Below are positions 8,895-18,650 of a DNA stretch of 64,000 nt, one piece after another. How positions within the stretch are numbered: the first letter of the stretch is position 1; the number at the start of each line of letters is the position of its first letter. The position numbers were made by a program, and so were the translations under genes. Below the pieces are notes generated by a model. That model ran no database searches and had not been told where the DNA came from. It was given only the letters and a program-made list of their open reading frames with translations. The DNA comes from an uncultured Hyphomicrobiales bacterium (lineage in GTDB: Bacteria; Pseudomonadota; Alphaproteobacteria; Rhizobiales; Devosiaceae): positions 62,001 through 126,000 of the forward strand of contig CAIMLX010000238.1 of the NCBI GenBank assembly GCA_903842455.1, in the 5' to 3' direction.

Positions 8895-9344
8895 CTAGAC
8901 GATCTTCCCGCGCACGCTCGACACCGCCCCCAGATACCCCAGCAGCTCGGCGCGAATCCGCTCCGCCGCCCGCGCCGCGAGCGCCGGATACTGGTTGGCG
9001 AGCTTCATGAAGGCCGTGCGCGGCACGAACAGCGTTTCGACCGAATCGATCGCCTTTACCGTCACCGGCCGCGGCTTCGACACCACGAGGCCCATGGCGC
9101 CGATCAGCGCGCCCTGCTCGTGGATGAGGTAAGGGTTGCTCTCGCCGCCGTCCTGCGTCGTCGCGATGGTGCCCGAGATCAGCACATGCGCGCCTTCGGG
9201 CACATCGCCCGAGGCATAGATCACCGTGCCCGGCCGGAATTTCTTCCGCTCCGAGGCAAAGGCGAGCAGCCGCCGTTGATCGGCGTCGCAAATGTCGAAA
9301 AATTCGGCGCGTCCGAGAATTGTCGCCGTGTCGTCGAGTTGCAT
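8895..9344 (-). CDS. Cyclic nucleotide-binding domain protein
   Basis: 149 residues forming a single Crp-type cNMP-binding beta-roll: FRPGTVIYASGDVPEGAHVLISG, then HEQGALIGAMGLVVSKPRPVTVKAIDSVE, then a C-helix. There is no DNA-binding helix-turn-helix, so it is not a transcription factor by itself. The phosphate-binding cassette lacks a clear Arg-Ser pair (GALIGAMGLVVSKPRPVT), so nucleotide binding is uncertain. It may be a stand-alone sensor or docking subunit. No partner gene is apparent nearby. Confidence 0.8.
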   Translation of the reverse strand: MQLDDTATILGRAEFFDICDADQRRLLAFASERKKFRPGTVIYASGDVPEGAHVLISGTIATTQDGGESNPYLIHEQGALIGAMGLVVSKPRPVTVKAIDSVETLFVPRTAFMKLANQYPALAARAAERIRAELLGYLGAVSSVRGKIV

Positions 9345-9487
9345 CCCGCCCTATTCCCGGAGCCTTGGTCGAAACCGGGCCCTGCTGACGCCGCTACCTC
9401 CGCTCCGGGAGGATATAGAGCATTTCTTTGCGCGAACCGGAATCGATTTTGCCCCTGTGGCTAACGGAGGTGGGGAAAGCCCGAAGC

Positions 9488-11542
9488 TTACGCCTCCGCC
9501 GCGACGAACCCCCGGCCCTTCAGCAGCCCGCCGATCTGCGGATCGCGCCCGCGGAACTGCCGGTAGGCCTCGCCATAGTCGCGCGAGCCGCCGGCCGAGT
9601 AGATGAACCGGTAGAGCCGCTCCGCCGTCGCCGGATCGAACGGATCGCCGGCTTCCTCGAAGGCCTCGAAGCCGTCGGCGTCCAGTACCTCGCTCCACAT
9701 GTAGCTGTAATAGCCCGCCGCATAGCCATCGCCCGAAAAGATATGGAGGAAATGCGTGCTGGCATGCCGCAGCGAAATCTCCCTGGGCATGCCGATGGCG
9801 TCGAGCACCCCCGCCTCGAACGCATCGACGTCGCCATCCGGCCCAAGCCCGGCGGCATGGTAGTCCATGTCGAGCAGCGCCGACGAGGTGAACTCCACCG
9901 TCTCGAACCCCTGCCCGGCATTCCGGGCCACCCGCATGCGGGCGAGCAGGTCGTCGGGGATCGGCGCGCCGGTGCGGTAATGCGTCATCCGTTCGAGCAC
10001 CGGATCGCTTTCCAACCAGTGCTCGTAGATCTGGCTGGGCAGTTCGACGAAGTCGCGCACCACCGAGGTGCCCGAGATGCGCGGATAGGTCACGTCCGAC
10101 AGCAGCCCGTGCAACCCGTGCCCCATCTCGTGAAACACCGTCCGCGCCTCGTCGAGCGACAGCAATGCCGGTTCATCCTCGGGCGGCTTGTTGAAGTTGC
10201 AGGTGTTGACGATCAGCGGCAGCTGCTCGCCGTCGATCCGGCTCTGCTCGCGGAACGAGGTCATCCACGCCCCCGAGCGCTTGCCCGCCCGCGCGAAATA
10301 GTCGCCGTAGAACAGCCCGATCGGCTTGCCGCCGCGCTGCGCCTCCCACACCTGCACGTCGGGGTGGTAGCCGGGCACGTCGTCGCGCGGCACGAAGCTC
10401 AGCCCGAACAGCCTGCCGGCGGTGTAGAACGCCGCATCCACCACCTTGCCGAGCTCGAAATACGGCTTCAGCGCGTTGGCGTCGAAATCGTAGCGGGCAA
10501 GCCGCAGCTTCTCGGCATAGAAGCGCCAGTCCCAAGGCTCGATGGCAAACTTTTCGATGGTGATACCGGCACCCTCGCCGTCGGCCAGCGCCTGCAGCGC
10601 ATCGCGATCCTCGAGCGCCTTGTTCCGGCCGTGCCCCCACACTTCCTCGAGCAGGCCACGCGCCGCTTCGGGCGTCTTCGCCATGGTGTCGCTCAGCTTG
10701 TAGTGCGCGTAGGTCTCGTAGCCGAGCAGCTTCGCCAGTTCGGCGCGCAGCGCCACGATCTCGGCGATCACCTTGCGGTTGTCATTGGCATTGCCGTTGG
10801 CGCCGCGCGTCACGAACGCCCGCCAGGCCTTCTCGCGTGTGGCGCGATCGGTGCCCGATTGCAGGATCGGCTCGACGCTGGAGCGCGAGGCCGTCATCGC
10901 GTAGGGCGCGTTGAGCTTGCGGTCCCGCGCCGTCTGCGCCGCCGCCGCCTTCGCCGAATCCGATAGGCCCGCCACCTCGGCTTCGGTCAGCGCGAACACG
11001 CTGTCGCGCTCGTCGTTGAGCACGTTCTGCCCGAACTGCGTCCCCAGCACCGACAGCCGCTCGGTGATCGCCCCATAGCGCAGCCGCTCGTCGGCCGACA
11101 GCGCCGCGCCCGAGCGGACGAAATCGAGATGGTATCGCTCCAGCACCCGCAACTGCTCGCCATCAAGGCCGAGGCTGTCGCGCTGACCGAACAGCGCATC
11201 GACCCGCGCGAACAGCTTGGGATTGAGAAAAACTTCGTTCCAGTGTCGCGTCACCACCGGCGCCATGTCGCGCTCGACTGCCTGCAACGCGTCATCGGTG
11301 TTGGCCGAACTCAGCTGGTTGAAAACCATGTCGACGCGCTTCAACGCCTTGCCGCTCTTTTCCAGCGACACGACGGTGTTTTCGAAGCTCGGCGCCTCGG
11401 GCGAATCGGCAATCGCCGCCACCTCGGCCTGATGCGCGGCGAGGGCATCGGTATAGGCCGGCAGGAAATGGCCGGTCTCGATGGCATCGAACGGCGGGGC
11501 CTCGAACGGAGTGTTCCAGGCGGCGAAGAACGGATTGGTCAT
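9488..11542 (-). CDS. M3 family zinc metallopeptidase (peptidyl-dipeptidase Dcp / oligopeptidase A type)
   Basis: 684 residues, the usual length for bacterial M3A peptidases, which cut short cytoplasmic peptides. The zinc site is HEMGHGLHGLL (HExxH, about residues 470-480) with the downstream Glu in the ELPSQIYEHW helix. The substrate-binding Tyr/His loop is HIFSGDGYAAGYYSYMWSE. Start chosen at 11542 (MTNPFFAAWNTPFEAPPF, the family N-terminus) rather than an upstream ATG at 11572. It is monocistronic and divergent from the EAL gene. Confidence 0.93.
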   Translation of the reverse strand: MTNPFFAAWNTPFEAPPFDAIETGHFLPAYTDALAAHQAEVAAIADSPEAPSFENTVVSLEKSGKALKRVDMVFNQLSSANTDDALQAVERDMAPVVTRHWNEVFLNPKLFARVDALFGQRDSLGLDGEQLRVLERYHLDFVRSGAALSADERLRYGAITERLSVLGTQFGQNVLNDERDSVFALTEAEVAGLSDSAKAAAAQTARDRKLNAPYAMTASRSSVEPILQSGTDRATREKAWRAFVTRGANGNANDNRKVIAEIVALRAELAKLLGYETYAHYKLSDTMAKTPEAARGLLEEVWGHGRNKALEDRDALQALADGEGAGITIEKFAIEPWDWRFYAEKLRLARYDFDANALKPYFELGKVVDAAFYTAGRLFGLSFVPRDDVPGYHPDVQVWEAQRGGKPIGLFYGDYFARAGKRSGAWMTSFREQSRIDGEQLPLIVNTCNFNKPPEDEPALLSLDEARTVFHEMGHGLHGLLSDVTYPRISGTSVVRDFVELPSQIYEHWLESDPVLERMTHYRTGAPIPDDLLARMRVARNAGQGFETVEFTSSALLDMDYHAAGLGPDGDVDAFEAGVLDAIGMPREISLRHASTHFLHIFSGDGYAAGYYSYMWSEVLDADGFEAFEEAGDPFDPATAERLYRFIYSAGGSRDYGEAYRQFRGRDPQIGGLLKGRGFVAAEA

Positions 11543-11713
11543 GGGTGGTCTCGCAAACTTTGCGCGCACCATGGCCTCCGTGTCCCCTCACAGCAAGCCC
11601 CGTGGCAGCAAGTCCCACTCGCCCGCGCGATAGGCTGGAAAGCCTATTTTAACGCCGCCGTGTCACTCCTGTCCGAAGCGTCACCTGTTTTCATTGATGC
11701 GAAAGATGCTTCC

Positions 11714-12487
11714 ATGCCTGCTCTGGCTGCCTGCGACGGCTGTCGCAACGGCGAATCGTTTCCTGTCCCCTTCACCATGGCCTTCCAGCCCATTGTGGAT
11801 CTGAGTGCCAATGCGATCTGGGGCTACGAGGCCCTGGTGCGCGGCATGGATGGCAGCGGCGCCGCCGCAGTCCTGGCGGCCGTCAGCGACGAGAACCGCT
11901 ACCGCTTCGACCAGGCCTGCCGCGTCACCGCCATCGAGCTGGCGGGATCGAGGCTGCCGGCCAACTCAACGACAAAACTGTCGATCAACTTCATGCCCAA
12001 TGCCGTCTACGAGCCGACGGCCTGCATCCGCGCCTCGCTGGCCGCCGCCGCCAAGGCCAACTTCGACCCCCGGCGCCTGATGTTCGAGTTCACCGAGAAC
12101 GAGCGGATCGTCGATACCGCCCATGTCGGCAACATCATCGAAACCTACCGCCGCATCGGCTTCACCACCGCGATCGATGATTTCGGCGCCGGCTACGCCG
12201 GGTTGGGCCTGCTCGCCCGTTTCCAGCCCGACCTGATCAAGCTCGACATGGACCTGATCCGCGGAGTGCAAGGCTCGCCGGCCCGGCAGGCGATCATCAA
12301 GGGCATCGTGGATATCGCGAGAGCGCTCGGCATCACGGTGCTGGCCGAGGGCGTCGAGGAGCGGGCGGAACTGGTCACCCTACACGAGGCGGGGATCAAC
12401 CTGTTCCAGGGCTACTACTTCGCCCGGCCCGAGCTGCAGCACTTCCACGCCCCCGCCGAGCTCCCGCCAATGCGTCTGGCGGCCTGA
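11714..12487 (+). CDS. EAL domain protein, probable c-di-GMP phosphodiesterase
   Basis: 257 residues, essentially a single EAL domain without a GGDEF or membrane region. Catalytic signature residues are present: YEALVRG (metal Glu), INFMPNAVYEP, FEFTENE, AIDDFGAGYAGL (Asp-Asp metal pair), LIKLDMDLIRG (Lys), VLAEGVEE (Glu) and FQGYYFARP (Gln). The enzyme should therefore be active and linearise c-di-GMP. Start chosen at the ATG at 11714; a GTG at 11660 is in frame. A strong hairpin follows the stop codon. Confidence 0.9.
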   Translation: MPALAACDGCRNGESFPVPFTMAFQPIVDLSANAIWGYEALVRGMDGSGAAAVLAAVSDENRYRFDQACRVTAIELAGSRLPANSTTKLSINFMPNAVYEPTACIRASLAAAAKANFDPRRLMFEFTENERIVDTAHVGNIIETYRRIGFTTAIDDFGAGYAGLGLLARFQPDLIKLDMDLIRGVQGSPARQAIIKGIVDIARALGITVLAEGVEERAELVTLHEAGINLFQGYYFARPELQHFHAPAELPPMRLAA

Positions 12488-12494
12488 AACAGCG

Positions 12495-12517
12495 AAGGGC
12501 CCGGAATACGGGCCCTT
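12495..12517. terminator. Bidirectional hairpin between EAL and response-regulator genes
   Basis: AAGGGCCCG-GAATA-CGGGCCCTT is a perfect 9-bp stem starting 7 bp after the EAL stop codon, followed by TTGTTGT on the plus strand. It also sits after the minus-strand regulator gene, so it can serve both transcripts. Confidence 0.65.
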
Positions 12518-12540
12518 GTTGTCTCACGGGGCAGCGTCGG

Positions 12541-13224
12541 TCACGGCACCAGGCGGTAGCCGCCCTCTTCGGTCACCAGCAACCGCGCATTGGATGGGTC
12601 GCGCTCGATCTTCTGGCGCAGCCGGTAGATGTGGGTCTCGAGCGTGTGCGTCGTCACCCGGTTGTTGTAGCCCCACACTTCCTTGAGCAGGATTTCCCGC
12701 GTGATGGTCTTGGGACCCTGGCGATAGAGGTACTTCAGGATCGACGTTTCCTTGTCGGTCAGCCGCACCTTGTTGCCGTCGGTCGATTCGAGCACCTTGC
12801 CCGCCGGCTGGAAGGCGTAGTGGCCGATAGTGAACACCACATCCTCCGACTGGTCATGCTGGCGCAGCGCCGCGCGCATGCGGGCCAGCAGCACCGAAAA
12901 CCGGAATGGCTTGGTCACGTAGTCATTGGCGCCGGATTCGAGCCCGAGAATCTGGTCGGCATCGCTGTCCTGGCCGGTCAGCATGATGATCGGGCTCTTG
13001 AAGCCCTCGCGCCGCATGATCTTGACCGCTTCGCGCCCATCCATGTCGGGCAGGCCGACATCGAGCAGCATCAGGTCGGTGTGGGTGTCGCGCACCTTGC
13101 CGATCGCCTCGGCAGCGGTACTGGCTTCGACCAGGTCGAATTCCCGATAGGGCGAAAGTTGATCGATCAGCGTCTTCCGCAGCTCTGCATCATCGTCCAC
13201 AAGCAGGATGCGTCGTCTGTTCAT
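12541..13224 (-). CDS. cenR: OmpR-family response regulator, CenR/OtpR-like
   Basis: 227 residues: a receiver domain (DDD acidic pocket at about residues 9-11, phospho-acceptor Asp in MLLDVGLPDMDG, TGQDS and Lys in YVTKPF) followed by an OmpR/PhoB winged helix (LTDKETSILKYLYRQG, GYNNRVTTHTLETHIYRLRQKIE, terminal EEGGYRLVP). The sequence closely resembles the alphaproteobacterial cell-envelope regulator CenR (OtpR in Brucella); that name is from recalled similarity, not a search. Start at 13224 with GGGG upstream gives MNRRRILLVDDD. No sensor kinase is adjacent. Confidence 0.85.
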   Translation of the reverse strand: MNRRRILLVDDDAELRKTLIDQLSPYREFDLVEASTAAEAIGKVRDTHTDLMLLDVGLPDMDGREAVKIMRREGFKSPIIMLTGQDSDADQILGLESGANDYVTKPFRFSVLLARMRAALRQHDQSEDVVFTIGHYAFQPAGKVLESTDGNKVRLTDKETSILKYLYRQGPKTITREILLKEVWGYNNRVTTHTLETHIYRLRQKIERDPSNARLLVTEEGGYRLVP

Positions 13225-13465
13225 GCTGTTACCCCAAGCCATAGGCCTTAGTTCCTGAATTAGGCCGGGCAGTCGTGAGCCGGCCAATCAAAACGGCGTT
13301 ACGCCATGTCGGAACAAGGAACGTGATTTGACAGCCGGAAGTTGCAGACGACTGCCACCGGGCCCTCTCAAAAACTTCCAGGACCGTCAGCCTCAACGTC
13401 CGCTGACAGTATTCGGGATAACTGCCTGATCATTCCATGTCCGCAGATCAGGCGCCGATCCAACC
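13225..13465. other. Regulator-gene leader and promoter region
   Basis: 241 bp without a credible gene. It should contain the response-regulator promoter. Near its end GCCTGATC ... GATCAGGC (about 13423-13452) forms an 8-bp stem with a 14-nt loop just past the YggS stop codon; no T-run follows. Confidence 0.4.
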
Positions 13466-14128
13466 TCAGCGAGCCCCGAACAGCGCCGTGCCCACCCGTA
13501 CATGCGTCGAACCCATGGCGATGGCGGTCTCGAAGTCGCCGCTCATCCCCATCGACAGTTTTGCCACCTTGGCCTCGCGACCGACCACGGCAAGGTGGGC
13601 GAAGTACGGCCCGGCCGGCTCGCCATCTGGCGGAATGCACATCAGCCCCTCGACCTGCAGCCGATGCTCGGTGCGGCAGCGCTCGACGAACGCCACTGCC
13701 TCTGCTGGCGCGATGCCGGCTTTCTGCGCCTCGAGCCCGATATTGACCTGCACGAATACCGGCAACTGCCGCCCGGCCCGCTCCATTTCCGCCTTCAGCA
13801 CCCCCGCGAGCTTGTCGCGATCCACCGTCTGGATCACGTCGAACAACGCGACCGCCTCGCGCGCCTTGTTGGTCTGCAGCGGACCGATCAGGTGGAGTTC
13901 TATGCCAACATAGGAGGCCCGCAGCTCGGGCCATTTACCCTGCGCCTCCTGCACCCGGTTCTCCCCGAATACCCGCTGTCCCGCGTCAAGAAACGGCCGG
14001 ATTGCCGTGGCATCGAAGGTCTTGGAGACGGCGACCAGTTCCACCCGCTCGGGCGGTGCACCGAACCGCGACCGGGCCTTCTCGATCCGCGAGCGAATGC
14101 TTTCGAGCCGTTCGGCAGCTGTATCCAT
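13466..14128 (-). CDS. YggS family pyridoxal-phosphate homeostasis protein
   Basis: 220 residues folding as a PLP-binding TIM barrel like the N-domain of alanine racemase. PLP-binding Lys is in VELVAVSKTF (about residue 36), and FGENRVQE, HLIGPLQTNK, QVNIG, GLMCIP, LSMGMSGDFETAIAMGSTHVRVG are all family signatures. These proteins keep free PLP levels in balance and affect amino-acid metabolism; they have no confirmed catalytic activity. It is divergent from leuS, as in many Rhizobiales. Confidence 0.94.
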   Translation of the reverse strand: MDTAAERLESIRSRIEKARSRFGAPPERVELVAVSKTFDATAIRPFLDAGQRVFGENRVQEAQGKWPELRASYVGIELHLIGPLQTNKAREAVALFDVIQTVDRDKLAGVLKAEMERAGRQLPVFVQVNIGLEAQKAGIAPAEAVAFVERCRTEHRLQVEGLMCIPPDGEPAGPYFAHLAVVGREAKVAKLSMGMSGDFETAIAMGSTHVRVGTALFGAR

Positions 14129-14240
14129 GACGTGCTACCCCTAGCGGACTGTTGACCGGTCACCCGATTTCTGTTGAAGGTCCGCTACTCAAAATCCCCC
14201 GAAAACGCAACATTATGCGTCTCCCTGAAGGACGTCGGAA

Positions 14241-16862
14241 GTGACTGCTCGAGTTGTCGAACGCTATAATCCGCGGGTCGAAGAGCCGCGCTGGCAGAAG
14301 GCCTGGGACGATACCCACGCCTTCGAGGTAAAACACGACGACACCAAAGACCCCTACTACGTCCTTGAGATGTTCCCCTATCCGTCGGGTCGCATCCACA
14401 TGGGCCACGTCCGCAACTACACCATGGGCGACGTGCTGGCGCGCTACAAGCGCATGCTCGGCATGAACGTCCTGCACCCCATGGGCTGGGACGCGTTCGG
14501 CCTGCCCGCCGAAAACGCCGCCATGCAGAACAAGGTCCACCCCAAGGCCTGGACCTACGCCAACATCGCGGCAATGAAGAAGCAGCTGAAGTCGATCGGC
14601 TTCGCCTTCGACTGGACGCGCGAGATCGCCACCTGCGATCCCTCCTACTACCAGCACCAGCAGAAGCTGTTCCTCGATTTCCTCAAGGTCGGCCTCGTCG
14701 ATCGCAAGAAGTCGAAGGTCAACTGGGACCCCGTCGACATGACCGTGCTCGCCAACGAGCAGGTGATCGACGGCCGCGGCTGGCGCTCCGGCGCCGTCGT
14801 CCAGCAGCGCGAGCTGACCCAGTGGTTCCTGAAAGTCTCCGACTACGCCGAAGACCTGCTCGATGCGCTCGATACGCTCGATCGCTGGCCCGACAAGGTG
14901 CGCCTGATGCAGCGCAACTGGATCGGCAAGTCCGAGGGCCTGCGCCTGTTCTTCGAGCTCACCGAGCGCTGGCAGAACTTCATGGCCCTCGAGGTGTTCA
15001 CCACCCGTCCGGACACGATTTTCGGCGCCAGTTTCATCGCCATTTCGCCCGATCATCCGCTGGCCAAGGCCATGGCCGACCGGCCAGAGATCGCCGCCTT
15101 CATCGAGGAGGCGCACCGCATCGGCACGGCCACCGAGGCCATCGACAAGGCTGAAAAGCTTGGCGTTTTCACCGGGATTCACGTGAAGCATCCGGTCAAG
15201 CCCGGCGCCACGCTGCCCGTCTACATCGCCAATTTCGTGCTGATGGAGTACGGCACCGGCGCCATTTTCGGCTGCCCGGCGCACGATCAGCGCGACCTCG
15301 ATTTCGCCCGCCGCTACAACCTGCCGGTGATCCCCGTCGTGCTCCCTGACGGCGCCGACGCCGACACGTTCGAGGTTGCCTCCGAAGCCTATACCGGCCC
15401 CGGCCGCGCCTATCACAGCGAGTTCCTCGACGGCCTGGACGTCTATGCGGCGAAAAAGAAGATCGCCGAATACTTTGCCGCCCGCACCGTCGACAACCAC
15501 CAGCAGGGCACCGTCGAGGTGAACTATCGCCTGCGCGACTGGGGCATCTCGCGCCAGCGCTACTGGGGCTGCCCGATCCCGGTCGTCCACTGCGAAGCCT
15601 GCGGCACCAACCCGGTGCCCGACGCAGAACTGCCCGTCGTGCTGCCCGAGGACGTCACCTTCGACAAGCCGGGCAACCCGCTCGATCACCACCCGACCTG
15701 GAAGCACGTGAAGTGCCCGGTCTGCGCCGGCCCCGCCCTGCGCGAGACCGACACCATGGACACCTTCGTCGATTCGAGCTGGTACTACGCCCGCTTCACC
15801 GACCCGACGGCCGCCACCCCGACCACCCCGGCCATCGCCAACAGCTGGCTGCCGGTCGACCAGTATATCGGCGGCGTCGAGCACGCGATCCTGCACCTGC
15901 TCTACTCGCGCTTCTTCACCCGCGCGATGAAGAAGGCCGGCCACCTGAACCTCGACGAGCCCTTCAAGGGCCTGTTCACCCAGGGCATGGTGGTGCACGA
16001 GACCTACAAGGACGCCGCCGGCGAATGGCTGAGCCCCGCCGACGTCATCGTCTCGGGCATGGATATCCGCACAGCGAAGCACGCCGTCACCGGCGCGCCG
16101 GTCGAGATCGGCTCGATCGAGAAGATGTCGAAGTCCAAGAAGAACGTCGTGGATCCCGACGAGATCGTCGCCACCTACGGCGCCGACACCGCCCGCTGGT
16201 TCATGCTCTCCGACTCGCCGCCCGAGCGCGACGTGCAGTGGACCGAAGCCGGCGTCGATGGCGCCAGCCGCTTCGTCCAGCGCATCTGGAAGCTGGTGAA
16301 CGACGCGCTCGACCTGTTCGAGGCCGCCGCCCCGGCCGAGCCCGACATGTCGGATGCCGCGACCGCCGAAGTCCGCAAGCTCGTGCATCGCACCGTGGCC
16401 AACGTCGCCGGCGAGATCGAGGGCCTGCGCTTCAACCGCGCCGTCGCCCAGATCTACGAGCTCACCAACGGGCTGACGAAGTTCGTCGCCTCTGTCGTCG
16501 AGCACCCGACTCCGGGCCGCACTGCGGCGCTGCGCGAAGGCGTCGAACGCCTGATCCTCGTGGTTGCCCCGATGATGCCGCACCTCGCCGAAAGCTGCTG
16601 GGCCCTGCTCGGCAACACCGCGATGCTGGTCGATAGCCGCTGGCCGGCCGTCGACGACGCGCTGCTGGTCGATTCGACCGTGCTGATCCCGGTGCAGGTG
16701 AACGGCAAGAAGCGCGCCGAAATCACCGTCGCCAAGGACGCGCCCAACGATGTGGTCGAACGCGAGGCCTTGTCTCAGGACGCGGTTGCCCGCATGCTGG
16801 ACGGCAAGCCGCCCAAGAAGGTCGTCATCGTCCCCAACAGGATCGTCAATGTCGTGGTCTAA
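14241..16862 (+). CDS. leuS: Leucyl-tRNA synthetase
   Basis: 873-residue class Ia synthetase charging tRNA-Leu. It shows the HIGH signature as HMGH within [13 protein letters not shown] (about residues 47-59), a CP1 editing domain ([28 protein letters not shown]), KMSKS within EKMSKSKKN (about 627-635), and the C-terminal [13 protein letters not shown] domain. It starts at GTG (14241) with AAGGA about nine bases upstream. lptE and holA follow in the same direction, a conserved alphaproteobacterial order. A parS-like sequence lies inside the editing region. Confidence 0.97.
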   Translation: MTARVVERYNPRVEEPRWQKAWDDTHAFEVKHDDTKDPYYVLEMFPYPSGRIHMGHVRNYTMGDVLARYKRMLGMNVLHPMGWDAFGLPAENAAMQNKVHPKAWTYANIAAMKKQLKSIGFAFDWTREIATCDPSYYQHQQKLFLDFLKVGLVDRKKSKVNWDPVDMTVLANEQVIDGRGWRSGAVVQQRELTQWFLKVSDYAEDLLDALDTLDRWPDKVRLMQRNWIGKSEGLRLFFELTERWQNFMALEVFTTRPDTIFGASFIAISPDHPLAKAMADRPEIAAFIEEAHRIGTATEAIDKAEKLGVFTGIHVKHPVKPGATLPVYIANFVLMEYGTGAIFGCPAHDQRDLDFARRYNLPVIPVVLPDGADADTFEVASEAYTGPGRAYHSEFLDGLDVYAAKKKIAEYFAARTVDNHQQGTVEVNYRLRDWGISRQRYWGCPIPVVHCEACGTNPVPDAELPVVLPEDVTFDKPGNPLDHHPTWKHVKCPVCAGPALRETDTMDTFVDSSWYYARFTDPTAATPTTPAIANSWLPVDQYIGGVEHAILHLLYSRFFTRAMKKAGHLNLDEPFKGLFTQGMVVHETYKDAAGEWLSPADVIVSGMDIRTAKHAVTGAPVEIGSIEKMSKSKKNVVDPDEIVATYGADTARWFMLSDSPPERDVQWTEAGVDGASRFVQRIWKLVNDALDLFEAAAPAEPDMSDAATAEVRKLVHRTVANVAGEIEGLRFNRAVAQIYELTNGLTKFVASVVEHPTPGRTAALREGVERLILVVAPMMPHLAESCWALLGNTAMLVDSRWPAVDDALLVDSTVLIPVQVNGKKRAEITVAKDAPNDVVEREALSQDAVARMLDGKPPKKVVIVPNRIVNVVV
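15175..15190. promoter_or_regulatory. parS-like site inside leuS
   Basis: GGATTCACGTGAAGCA carries the full TTCACGTGAA core; 13 of 16 match consensus. It encodes part of a plausible LeuS strand (GIHVKHP), so it could be coincidental. Confidence 0.3.
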
Positions 16863-16888
16863 CACCTTCATGGCACAGACGCCTCCGG

Positions 16889-16944
16889 GGTCCTCTCCCG
16901 CGCAGCGGGGGAGGGGGACCATGCGCAGCATGGTGGAGGGGGCG
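16889..16944. repeat. Family A palindromic repeat, copy 1 (overlaps lptE start)
   Basis: The pattern is GGTCCTCtCCCGCgcaGCGGGGGAGGGGGACCATGCgcaGCATGGTGGAGGGGGCG. Two hairpins (CCCGC/GCGGG and CCATGC/GCATGG) are separated by a G-rich spacer. Related copies are at 19421, 48171, 48288 (inverted) and 55019. Confidence 0.7.
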
Positions 16945-17436
16945 TCGCGTGTTGCCCTCATCGCCCTCGCCCTGACCGCCACGACCACCCTGACCGCCTG
17001 TTCGGGGCTTTCTCCCGTCTACAGCGAGCGCGGCATCGGCGTCGAACGCCACGCCTTCCGCTACGACAAGCCGGCGACGCGGCTCGACCAGATCATCTAC
17101 CAGGAGCTGGTGCTGAAACTCGGCCGCTCCACCGATCCTTCGGTGCCGCTGGTCCGCATCACCACCACCAGCGCCGTCCGCGGCCTGACCAGGACCAATG
17201 TCGCCAACCCCGCGGCCCAGAAGGAAGCGGTGGTGACGGCGAGGATCGAACTCGTCGATGCCGACGGCAACGTTGCCTACTCCGCCACCCGCTCGACCGC
17301 CGCCTTGTTCACCGCCGACCGCGATCAGGCCCTTGCCGAGACCGAGGCCGAACGCGAGGCGAAGGAGCGTGCGGCGCGGGAACTGGCCGAGACCGTCCGC
17401 CTGACCCTGCTCGGCGCCCTCGCCAACCCTGCGTGA
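16921..17436 (+). CDS. lptE: LPS-assembly lipoprotein LptE
   Basis: 171 residues. A hydrophobic signal ends in a lipobox (TTTLTAC-S, Cys about residue 25), so the mature protein is an outer-membrane lipoprotein. LptE plugs the LptD barrel that inserts lipopolysaccharide. The body (FSPVY-type LSPVYSERG start, IIYQELVLKLG, VTARIELVDADGNVAYSATRSTA, acidic C-terminal helix) fits alphaproteobacterial LptE between leuS and holA. The start codon and first residues (MRSMVEGAS) lie in a palindromic repeat; ATG at 16870 or 16930 is possible. Its TGA overlaps the holA ATG. Confidence 0.85.
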   Translation: MRSMVEGASRVALIALALTATTTLTACSGLSPVYSERGIGVERHAFRYDKPATRLDQIIYQELVLKLGRSTDPSVPLVRITTTSAVRGLTRTNVANPAAQKEAVVTARIELVDADGNVAYSATRSTAALFTADRDQALAETEAEREAKERAARELAETVRLTLLGALANPA

Positions 17437-18458
17437 TGGTTGCGCTCAAGGCGCATGAGGTCGGCCGCTTCCTCGACCGGCCCGATATCTCCGAGGGCGT
17501 CTTCCTCGCCTACGGCCCCGATGCCGGCCTCGTCCGCGAGACCGGCCAGCGCCTCGCCCGCCGCTTTGCCGGCAGCGACGCCGACCAGATGAACCTCGTC
17601 GTGCTCGATGCCTCCGAACTCGATGCCGATCCCTCCCGGCTCGCCATGGAGGCCCGCACCACGTCGCTCTTCGGCGACAGGCGGGTCATTCGCATCCGCA
17701 ATGCCGGCAAGTCGCTGACCACCGCGCTCAGCGAGATCGCCGCCGACCCCCAGGGGGCCGTTGTCGTGCTCGAAGCCGGCAACCTGCTGCCCAAGGATCC
17801 GCTGCGCGCCCTCGTCGAGACGGCAAGGCTTGGCCGCGCCATGCCCTGCTATCCCGACAGCGACGAGACCATCGCCCGGCTGATCAGCGACACGTTCAGC
17901 AAGGCCGGCGTCGCTGCCGATGCCGACACCCTCGCCGCGGTACGCGACAGCCTCGGCAATGACCGCGAGGTCACCCGCCGCGAACTCGAAAAGCTCGTGC
18001 TGTTCTCCCAGGAAACCAAGCGGCTGACCCGCGAGGACGTCCTTACCCTGTGCGCCGACAACGCCGCCCTGGTGCTCGACGAGATCGCCGATGCCCTCGG
18101 CACCGGCCACGCCCAGGCGCTCGACATTGCCCTCGAACGCGCCATGGCGGCTGCAGTGAACAGCCAGCAGATCCTGATCAGCGCCCTCAACCACTTCGCC
18201 ACGCTGCGCCGCTGGCGCACCGAGGTCGATGCCGGCAAATCACCGGGTGCCGTGCTGGACAGCGCCCGGCCCAAACCGCATTTTTCGCGCCGTTCCTCGA
18301 TGGAACGCCAGCTTCGGGTCTGGACCGACGATGCGCTGAATACCGCGCTCGATCGCCTGCAGGGTGCGGTCGCCGACAGCCGCAAGCGCTACGACCTGCA
18401 GGACACCATCACCCGCCGCGCCCTCCTGGCGGTCTCCATGATGGCCGCCGAACGCTGA
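17436..18458 (+). CDS. holA: DNA polymerase III subunit delta
   Basis: About 340 residues. Delta opens the beta sliding clamp in the clamp-loader complex. The N-terminal AAA-like region (FLAYGPDAGLVRETGQRLARR), the RTTSLFGDRRVIRIRNAG segment that corresponds to the clamp-contact region, LEAGNLLPKDPLR, and the C-terminal collar helices (ISALNHFATLRRWR, RSSMERQLRVW) follow the family order. ATG at 17436 overlaps the lptE stop (TGATG); a GTG one codon earlier is equivalent. It ends the leuS-lptE-holA run. Confidence 0.93.
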   Translation: MVALKAHEVGRFLDRPDISEGVFLAYGPDAGLVRETGQRLARRFAGSDADQMNLVVLDASELDADPSRLAMEARTTSLFGDRRVIRIRNAGKSLTTALSEIAADPQGAVVVLEAGNLLPKDPLRALVETARLGRAMPCYPDSDETIARLISDTFSKAGVAADADTLAAVRDSLGNDREVTRRELEKLVLFSQETKRLTREDVLTLCADNAALVLDEIADALGTGHAQALDIALERAMAAAVNSQQILISALNHFATLRRWRTEVDAGKSPGAVLDSARPKPHFSRRSSMERQLRVWTDDALNTALDRLQGAVADSRKRYDLQDTITRRALLAVSMMAAER

Positions 18459-18584
18459 CCGCCATCGTTCGGCCACGCCGATCAGTCCAGGAGCCGTATC
18501 GGTAAATTCGAACTTCCGGTTCGAAGACGCGACTCAATCTGACACTTTGCGGGGTCGGGAGGGTTGCGCGCCTTCAACGAAAGT

Positions 18585-18620
18585 TGCAGATGTTTCATAC
18601 ATAATCGATCGACATCTGCA
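18585..18620. promoter_or_regulatory. 36-bp dyad upstream of the HAD gene
   Basis: Perfect 9-bp arms TGCAGATGT (18585-18593) and ACATCTGCA (18612-18620) flank an AT-rich 18-bp centre, 31 bp before the HAD start codon. The layout suggests an operator for a dimeric regulator or a holA terminator hairpin without T-run. Confidence 0.4.
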
Positions 18621-18650
18621 CATTAAGACGCCGGACTACCGGAGACCCGA

